Of a stretch of 64,000 bases of DNA, positions 56,825 to 64,000 are shown piece by piece. This DNA comes from Jackrogersella multiformis (lineage: Eukaryota > Ascomycota > Sordariomycetes > Xylariales > Hypoxylaceae), in assembly GCA_902806575.1 (NCBI GenBank), contig CADCXD010000001.1, forward strand, positions 3,472,001 to 3,536,000, read 5' to 3'. The notes under the pieces were generated by a model, which saw nothing but the letters and a program-made list of their open reading frames with translations, was not told where the DNA came from and ran no database searches. Positions within the stretch are counted from its first letter, which is position 1, and each line of letters opens with the position of its first letter. The position numbers and the translations under genes were made by a program.

Positions 56825-57451
56825 ATGGCCGCCCCGACGGAAGCCCAGATCGCGCACCAAGAGCTCATCGACAAGCTCGACATCCACTCCACCCACAAGA
56901 ACTTCCGCAACCAGCACTGGCGGCCGAACCAGCGGCGCAACAAGAACATCAAGACCATCCTGGGCGACGCCTCGCGCAAGGAAGCCTCCTCCATCGTCGC
57001 CACGCCCCAAGACAACAGCGGCGCCGCCACCCCTGCCGCGGCCGACGGCGACGGCTTTTCCACTAGCGGTTCCTCGACGCCCGCCGTGCAGTCCGGCGGC
57101 AACAACTCGAACCTGCAGCCGAACCTCGCCCAGGCTTCACGTAGTTTGTCGAAGCTTGTGCTGGAGAAGAGCCTGCGGTCCAACGGAGCTAACACCGGCA
57201 CCGGCACCGGCGGCGGAGGAGCGACGGTGTCTGCGGCGCCCAGCGCGACGTACACCAACATCGAGTCGGCGCCGTCGCTGGCGCACACGAAGCGATACTG
57301 CGACATCACCGGCCTCCCCGCCCCCTACTTAGATCCCAAGAGCCGGCTACGATATCACAACAAGGAGGTGTTCGCGTTCATCCGCACGCTACCGCAGGGC
57401 GTGGCGGAGCAGTACCTAGAGGCTAGAGGTGCACACACTGTTCTGAAATGA
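56825..57451 (+). CDS. IES6: INO80 complex subunit Ies6 (YL1-C domain)
   Basis: Chromatin-remodeller subunit that forms a stable module with Arp5 in INO80. Single exon, 208 residues. The N-terminus carries a basic, conserved THKNFRNQHWRPNQRRNKNIKTIL segment. The middle is low-complexity (Ser/Gly/Thr/Asn). The C-terminal YL1-C domain is clear: KRYCDITGLPAPYLDPKSRL followed by RYHNKEVFAFIRTLP. The combination of the N-terminal motif and YL1-C distinguishes Ies6 from Swc2/Vps72. Head-to-head with DAD4 and 1.7 kb from ARP5. Confidence 0.93.
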   Translation: MAAPTEAQIAHQELIDKLDIHSTHKNFRNQHWRPNQRRNKNIKTILGDASRKEASSIVATPQDNSGAATPAAADGDGFSTSGSSTPAVQSGGNNSNLQPNLAQASRSLSKLVLEKSLRSNGANTGTGTGGGGATVSAAPSATYTNIESAPSLAHTKRYCDITGLPAPYLDPKSRLRYHNKEVFAFIRTLPQGVAEQYLEARGAHTVLK

Positions 57452-58727
57452 AGGGGGATTAAAGCACGGGTCAAGATGCATCTATTCCGACTACAACTAC
57501 AGGACTACCCAACATGGCTGGCTGGCTGCCTCTACTGGACTTATTTATCATCTAAGGAAAGCTTAGGAAGCATCCGCTGTACGGTACTGAAGGTGGTGTG
57601 TGCGGTCAGGAGAGATATGAAGATGGCATACAGGTATACATATATGTTCGAACAACGAAGTCAAGCCTATCCTATGCATCGGTCACCTCTCGGCAACGGA
57701 TGGCAGGTTACGCTCCGGCTTAATCGTGATCAGGAAATTGAGTTTCGCTCTCCGCCTGTAACTGACGGGTACCGAGAATGAATGGGGAGGATCAATCTCA
57801 GTTACCATAGCATGAGAGCTAAGGACGCCGCGGCAGGATATTGTATTCAACATGTCACGGCAGTTTGTAACTAACCCCCTCTGAAGACTCCTCCTCTGGA
57901 GAGTTGCTAGTTCAACGGTGTTTAATTAATGAAAACGTGGCCATGGTTTATCTGCATTCTCCGTATCTTCTCTTACTTACTATTTGTGCGATCACTGTGT
58001 TCATTGTGTTTATCGTGTTGCTTCGTGATGTTAGAGTGCCTGGATACTAGTGTATTTTAGAGCTTAGTATCGAGTCTAAGTTCCCGTCTCCTAAAACAAG
58101 ACATTAAAACCCAAGTGTATAAATTATAAATTAGTGCTTTCGACAATGTCTAGATAGAATAAATGCAATGCCGAAAATTCAAAACCGCTACCCCTGAGAG
58201 CTTCTCGTGGGAGCATCGAACAACACAATGGTCTCCAACAATAATGTTGAAAAAGACAAGGTGACCAAAAATGCCGCCACGTACCAAGGTATTGATTTTT
58301 TAATAATTATAAGCCAAGTACCGCCAGCTGTCATCAAGTGGCTGCCACAAATCCACGGCTGTCGCGTCTAAGGTCAGGTTTCCTTCCGCGATTCGTGTCT
58401 CTATCCCCTGACGCAAGGTTAACGAATACCTACCTCGAAAGGGAAAAAAGCAAAATAAAATAAAATAAAATAAAATAAAATAAAATAAAATAAAATAATA
58501 TCTTTCTGAAGATCCCCAAGCTTCGAGATCCGGTCCCAATTGCGCCCGCACACCCCGTCGACCTCACACCTCACACCTCACGCCGCGACTCCTATCATTC
58601 GAAGCTTACCGTAGAGCTACCACCTACCGCCTCCTCTCGATCTTTCGTCCCTCTTCTTCTTCCTCTCCCTCTCCCTCTCCCTCCTCGGCATTCCTTATAA
58701 CCCACCCCCGTCGAATCGATATCGAAG
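57452..58727. other. Intergenic between IES6 and GOT1
   Basis: IES6 3' flank and GOT1 promoter. Contains an AAAAT pentanucleotide repeat (58452-58496) and a CTTCCTCTCCCTCTCC pyrimidine tract (about 58650-58685) just before the GOT1 start. A 101-codon ORF at 57476 shows no family resemblance. Confidence 0.6.
58452..58496. repeat. AAAAT microsatellite
   Basis: Nine tandem AAAAT units in the spacer before GOT1. Confidence 0.95.
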
Positions 58728-59646
58728 ATGCCTACCATGTGGTTATCAGATACCCAAAGTAAGAAAACAAACACCACCAAAACCAAATCTCGAGAACTCG
58801 GAAGCTAGTTCAAGGTCGAGAAGAACGGCACCGGCTGACAATTGAACACCCGCACGCAGAGATCGGGGTCGCTTTCTGCACTGGCGGTACGTGATGATAT
58901 CCAGGATGATGCTGTGCTCGCGTGCCTAGCTACCTACCTACCTACCTACCTACCTATATATATATGAAGAAGTAGAGGTAGAGAGGTAGCTTGCGCGCGC
59001 GCACACGCATACACAAAAGCGAGTTTCTACGGCGGCGCTGATGCGGTCTCTTGTTATTCGTGCTCTATAGGGGGCTTCTTCCTGATCGGAGGTGTCATGC
59101 TATTCTTCGACCGAGCCATGTAAGTGCCCGCGCACACCTCTACTCTACTCTACTCTACACACCTTCTCTGTCTGTTCGTCTAGCATTCTAACAGCAGCGC
59201 CTCGCGCGCAAACAGGCTTGCAATGGGCAACGTACGCCACCCCTTCCCCTTCCTCCTCCTCTCCCGTCTCCCGTCCCCCCCCTCCACTCGACCTCCCCCC
59301 TCCCCCACCCCTCTCAACGCAGCAGCTCCTCTAACGCCCGCAGATCCTGTTCCTGATCGGGCTCACGATAATCATCGGGCCGCAGAAGACGCTGATCTTC
59401 TTCGCGCGGAAGCAGAAGGCCAAGGGCACGGCGGCCTTCTTCCTGGGGCTGCTGCTGATCCTGCTGCGGTGGCCGCTCGTCGGCTTCTGCGTCGAGCTGT
59501 ACGGCATCTTCGTGCTCTTCGGCGACTTCCTCGGCACCATCGCCGGCTTCGCCCGCGGCGCCCCCGTCGTCGGCCCCTACGTCGGCATGCTCATCGACCG
59601 CGTCCCCGGCCTCGGCGGCCGCCGGAACGCCGAGCTGCCCGTCTGA
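58728..59646 (+). CDS. GOT1: Golgi transport protein Got1
   Basis: Small tetraspanning Golgi membrane protein involved in ER-Golgi vesicle fusion. Five exons: 58728-58758, 58860-58886, 59071-59119, 59216-59231 (16 nt) and 59344-59646; all phases agree and give 141 residues. The assembled start, MWLSDTQKIGVAFCTGGGFF, and the block MLFFDRAMLAMGNILFLIGLT are conserved, followed by IIIGPQKTLIFFARKQKAKG and two more hydrophobic segments. A second Met (residue 4) matches the more common start MWLSD. The exon-5 part is GC-rich and alone would be overlooked as a gene. A CTACCTAC repeat (about 58931-58955) sits inside intron 2. Confidence 0.93.
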
Positions 59647-60341
59647 ATCTGGACTTGGACCTGGACGGGGTTGGGACTGGACTACTACTACTACTTAATT
59701 CGCGTACCTACCTACCTACCCCCTTTTTACGCTACGCTACCCGAAATGGTTTACTACGAATGGATTTGCGCGGTGACGTTTTCCGCTCACATGTTTTTTT
59801 CGACGCGGAGAGGCATATGCATGCATTGATGAGGAAGCGCACTAGGCGGAATGTATGATATTGTATATGACGGCATAGAGAGGATGTTCGGGGAAGGGGG
59901 GGTCGTGCCGGAGACCAGGTTCGGGGATACCCAGAAGCAAACTACACTAGAACATATGAGCCCGCAAGGCCTATTGAAGATAATCTTCGATTTCGCCGCG
60001 AGCGAGAGGAGGCGCCCGTGTGTGTAACTTTTTACATGTGAAAAGAAAACGTGCGAAAGGAAAAGAGAAAAAAAAGGGCCATTTGTCATTTGCCTATGCA
60101 GAATCTAGGGGGGAACGGCAGATGTGATGGTAGTCTCGAAAAAAACCGGACGAAACAGTCTGAGCCGCCTCCGCCGCCGTTGGCGTAGTATGTCATCAAC
60201 AGAAAATATCTTGCTAAAACTCTTCGCCTTGCAGTCCTAGAACAGCAAGCATGCCCCTAGCCATCCTAGCCTTTCCACGCGTGCACGCCCGCCTACAGCT
60301 CCTCGGCCCGGCACGAGAATGCCCTCGAAAAATGCCGGCGT
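59647..60341. other. Intergenic, convergent GOT1 and profilin ends
   Basis: Both 3' flanks. CTACTACTACTAC and CTACCTACCTACC repeats lie just after the GOT1 stop (59680-59720). No supported gene. Confidence 0.5.
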
Positions 60342-61119
60342 CTAGTATCCGACCTTGATGAGGTAGTCCGCCAGCGCCTCGACGGTCTGGGTCGAGTTTC
60401 CGACCTGGACGTTTTCGCCGTAGTGGGCGATTATGATGGCTTGCTTCGTCTTGACGATGGAGACGCCCGTCCGGCCCTGTAAGGTTGCGTAGTCTAGTCA
60501 ATAACGATCTTGTCGTCGACGGAATAGAAAGTTTATTCTAAGCACCTACCTGTCGTGCATACAAACTTCGATCCTCGATCCGAAAGGGAACGTATCGCTC
60601 GCCAGCAACGTAGACGCCGTTTGCGTAGGCCTTATCAACGGCATCACCAGTCGCAGTCAGGATGGCGACGAAGTTCTTCATCTCATCGGGCTTGACCTGT
60701 TATTATTGTGAACGAGTCAGCCACCGTTGCTTTCATATCTCGTTTACAGCAAGAAACCAGTCGTCTATATGCTCGGTATGATGACGTAAGTAGTTTGCGA
60801 CTACCGAAGTAGGTAAATAGGAAGAATAGAGGCCAGGGGGTGATGAAATACCGTAAAGCCAGCAGAGGTAGCCCAGACGCTATCACCGGCGACACTGATG
60901 ATAGCACCCTTATCGACATGGCCACTGCCGACGAGGCTACCATTACGTAGGAGTGGTTAGCGAGTACTATAGTTATATCGTCGTCGTACCGTGGTGGTGG
61001 TGGTGGTGATAATTACCTGGTGTCAACATAGGCTATGACGAAGAGGTCAGCCCTGTCCGCCTAACAAAGGTGGGGTTATATATGAAGGGGGAGATGATTT
61101 ATTTACCTTGCCACGACAT
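60342..61119 (-). CDS. PFY1: Profilin
   Basis: Actin-monomer-binding protein that promotes formin-driven filament growth and binds poly-proline and phosphoinositides. Five exons: 61119-61107 (MSWQ plus one base), 61032-61017 (16 nt), 60936-60852, 60696-60550 and 60476-60342; 131 residues, the standard length. The assembled N-terminus MSWQAYVDTSLVGSGHVDKG, with ISVAGDSVWATSAGFT, and the C-terminus TVEALADYLIKVGY are diagnostic. The first two exons together are 29 nt, so the start is invisible without splicing. Confidence 0.94.
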
Positions 61120-62467
61120 GGTTGCTTGACTTTGTTTATGTGTGTGTCTCTCTACGTGTGAGTGTATAGTCAGTAGGAGAGTAAGAATAAGGAAGGGAGA
61201 GAAAGGTAGACAGGCAGATGATGGGGTTTACGAACGAAGTTGACGTGTTAGGGAGGATTGGCACGAGCCTTCAAATGTCAAGGTGTCAAAGTGTCAAAGA
61301 TTCAAAGGAAGAAAACAAAAAAAGAATATTCAGGTTGCCTAGCATGAACGGATGCGCGGTCTGATTGATGAAGGAGGGGCTCCAGGGCTGTTCCTTTTTT
61401 TCTTTTTCGGATTGGATTAGGTATTCTATTGATTGCTGCCCGCTGCCCGCTGCCCGCTGCCCACCTCTTGCCAAAACCCCCCCCCTCACCCCACCTGACA
61501 GCCCACCTTGAGGCGGTGCGATGAGTGGCTTTACCTTATGCTCAGGTGTCCATTCAGCCCATTTTACTAAAGTTTGTACAACTGTAGGTAGGTCGCAATT
61601 TGTCAAGCCACAATCTGTAACACCTTTAAGGTTCCAGTATTGAGTAAAGTACCTAAACTCAACCAACTTAACCTCTCATCATCGCCCCGCTATCATACGT
61701 CAGTCCCAATGACATGGGGCAAACTCCAGAGGAATCCATTCAGCTGAAGTCATTAAGATTTAATGAATGAAACCCAAAGATTTAATGAATAAAATCCATT
61801 AAAACCAAGACTCAACCTTTTCCACGATCGCGTACCACCTCGAAACTAAACTATTTATGCAAAATAAATCATAAATAATCACAAATAACGCATACTCACG
61901 TACTGGAGTTTCTTGATTTATTTATAATATTTATGAGACAGACTATTGTCTCAGTAATAGTTTGGTACATACCGAGGTATGTACTTAGAAAGCCTTTTAG
62001 CCTTTCTATGGACCTCGGACTTCCTATCTAGTGTATGTTGAATTATAAGCTGAACTTCTTGAATCTTTACCATTTAACTTCGTCCCTTGAAAATACCTAT
62101 ATCTCCTAAACCCCGAGGTCTTGTATGGGCAATAGGTATGTAACTCCTACTAGGCTGCTAGGCTGTTTGGTACTGTCTTGCTTATCATAAGTCTGAGGTG
62201 ATAATTACTAATAGGCGCCAACGGTGTATACCTACTCCACACCAATATTGTGCATGAAGACGATCCGACAACCTTCGTCTGATGATATCCCTTTGATATA
62301 CTCACCGCTATCATTACTGAATTAGTCTTGTAGCACTTGTGGTCACTAATATTAAGTTCTTCCACGAAGAAGGCAGAGAGGTCGCTAATAATATTATTGT
62401 TACCTATAGACCTTTTCCCATTATGTACATAATATAAGAAAACCCTTGTCTCGAACCCGTACATAAC
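61120..62467. other. Intergenic left of the MITE
   Basis: Profilin promoter region, with a GCTGCCC repeat (about 61436-61464), an AT-rich stretch and direct repeats of GATTTAATGAAT (about 61758-61790). No supported gene. Confidence 0.5.
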
Positions 62468-62469
62468 TA

Positions 62470-62516
62470 AGTCAAAAGGGGGGGTTTCCGACACCCCTTA
62501 GCAACCGACCGCCTGT
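62470..62516 (+). repeat. Left terminal inverted repeat of the MITE
   Basis: 47 bp, pairing with 63081-63127 with one mismatch (T/C at the 29th base). Confidence 0.95.
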
Positions 62517-63080
62517 CGATAGTGGATACCTCTAGCCAATCAAATGTACGCTTTTTACAAGAGCCCATTTTTTAAACTAAAAATTCGATGTACTGTTTTC
62601 AACCAATTAAATGGCTTCTCTTATCGATATGCCTTATAATACCAATTATAACCAATTAGCTTATGCGAAAAAAAAGATCAATTTGCTAAGCTACTTTTAA
62701 TTGGGTGGCTACTCAAAAAGTCACGTGATAAAGTTGCATAAAAACATTTTAATTCGAGTTTAACAAATTATCATTGGTTATAATATACGCTAAATGCGAT
62801 AACTTGAAAAAGTTAGTAGCTCGGTGAGGGTTAATCCGGATCCGAATAGCACTTTTATTCGAATGAAAAATATATATTGCATTAAGATGAAAATGGCTAA
62901 AAGATTAAGCTTAATTAAGATTAGCGATGCGGTTTTATTAGTTAATTTAAACGAGTTATGCTTAAAACGGCAGTTGAAACTTCTTAGCTAATCATAAGCT
63001 AAGAGCCTATTTTTAATTCATCATATGTACCGCGTTATACCTAAAATAGATGTGACTAGACCCAAAAAGGATAAGACTGA

Positions 63081-63127
63081 ACAGGCGGTCGGTTGCTAGG
63101 GGGTGTCGGAAACCCCCCCTTTTGACT
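63081..63127 (-). repeat. Right terminal inverted repeat of the MITE
   Basis: Reverse complement of 62470-62516 apart from one base; followed by TA. Confidence 0.95.
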
Positions 63128-63129
63128 TA

Positions 63130-64000
63130 TTGCCAGGTCAGATCGGCTCGGGAAGACACCATGCATAAGACAGGCAGGCAGGCAGGCAGACGGTGAAACT
63201 AATAGCCCAACTGATATATGATTGTCAGGAACGGGGACGGCTCTGAAGCGGTATATGCAATGAGCCGAAGCCCAGTCCCGGGCTTTGTTCCGATTAAACT
63301 AAATGGATACGGGTCTTAGACATCAGTACCACATGTCCACAACTCATCACCTGGGCAGTATCACAAACCCACAACTCAACGAGTCAATAAATCCCATGGT
63401 GTTGTACGGGGCTCGATGTGAACCTTTCAACATCCCAATACTTAGCCTGTCAACTACCTAGGTAGAAAAGGATCAGATGAAGATGACATCTTCTCAAGAC
63501 GCTCTTTTACCACTAGATAGGTTAAAAGTTGCCTGGCATAAATAATAAAACCATATACTCCCTCCAAAAAGGCTAGAGCATGAAGCTCTAACAATAGGCT
63601 CATTCCGTTATCTCGTAAGGAACGCAAATTATTATATAATGCTAACGGAGACGATGTATATATAGGATCTGGAAATGATTCACTTACTATCACTCAAATG
63701 TGGGTAAGGTGTATACCAAACAGTTAGATCGACAGAAGGACGTTTTGGTTTTGCCAACACATTGAAGCATGCGAGTAATTGACTTTGAAGAGAAATATGT
63801 GTCAATGGCATCGGTATTGCTATGTCAGCATGTGTGGTATTTTTAACGGCGGAGTAAACACCTTACCTAGGTAATCAACCCAGTCTGTTTTACTGAACTA
63901 ACAGCACATGTGCCTACCTAGTAGCTAGGTCTCTTTTCAAAAATTCGACTCTCGATTCAATTCCCCACGATCTTATATAGCCATATCGCTCTGACATATT
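63130..64000. other. Terminal spacer without a supported gene
   Basis: Holds a CAGG tetranucleotide run (about 63170-63190) and a CTACCTAGGTAG palindrome (about 63455-63466). A 79-codon minus-strand open frame (63454-63693) lacks an ATG at its start and resembles nothing known to me. Confidence 0.45.

Larger units (their letters stand above)
62470..63127. mobile_element. 658-bp TIR element (MITE), TA target duplication
   Basis: Non-autonomous DNA transposon. The ends are inverted repeats of 47 bp with a single mismatch: left 62470-62516 starting AGTCAAAAGGGGGGGTTTCC and right 63081-63127 as its reverse complement. Both ends are flanked by TA (62468-62469 and 63128-63129), the target-site duplication of Tc1/mariner/pogo (Fot1-like) elements. 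The interior is AT-rich and has no open frame for a transposase, so movement would need an enzyme from elsewhere. The near-identical ends suggest a fairly recent insertion. Confidence 0.93.

Noticed and set aside
63454..63693. 79-codon minus-strand ORF
   Set aside because: No ATG at its start, AT-rich context and no family resemblance.

Overview
The window looks like nuclear DNA of a filamentous ascomycete (Pezizomycotina, most likely a Sordariomycete). The evidence is short GT-AG introns of mostly 50-130 nt, fungal-specific genes (DASH subunit Dad4, a KapC-type bZIP, NTE1, ERG1, ERG25), a Pol III tRNA gene, and gene spacers full of the palindromic motif TACCTAGGTA. Nothing in the sequence allows a species name. 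There is no operon, CRISPR array or recognisable biosynthetic cluster.

Layout. 0-13 kb: ALG5 (+), ERG1 (-), a 993-residue PPR/TPR-like protein (-), an MME1-type mitochondrial carrier (-), IMP2 (-) and eIF2-alpha (-). 14-24 kb: NTE1 (+), a secreted SGNH-hydrolase-like protein with altered catalytic residues (+), a small Cys-rich ORF (+) and a charged membrane protein (+). 24-40 kb: an aromatic amino acid decarboxylase (-), tRNA-Val(AAC) (+), the AFG2/Drg1 AAA ATPase (-), an uncharacterised probable mitochondrial protein (+), SEC4-type Rab (-), NCA2 (-) and ERG25 (+). 39.8-41.4 kb: pterin-4a-carbinolamine dehydratase (-), rebuilt here from three exons separated by long introns. 41.4-49 kb: a 7.6-kb stretch with no gene I can support. 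49-61 kb: a KapC-like bZIP (+), ARP5 (-), DAD4 (-, rebuilt from four exons), IES6 (+), GOT1 (+) and profilin (-). 61-64 kb: no gene, but a 658-bp TIR element (MITE) flanked by TA.

Functional themes. ERG1 and ERG25 are both ergosterol enzymes, though 34 kb apart. ARP5 and IES6 encode the two partners of one INO80 subcomplex and lie 1.7 kb apart with DAD4 between them. Several genes are mitochondrial (carrier, IMP2, NCA2, probably the PPR-like protein and two others) or secretory (SEC4, GOT1, ALG5, NTE1). Most look like ordinary conserved housekeeping genes. Exon boundaries were set by hand from splice signals, reading phase and family resemblance; they are inferences, not transcript data.

I did not find a clearly new multi-gene system. 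The most unusual items are the SGNH-fold protein with two catalytic substitutions, the Arp5-Ies6 neighbourhood, the DAD4 gene whose first coding exon is just ATG, the MITE, and the dispersed palindromes.
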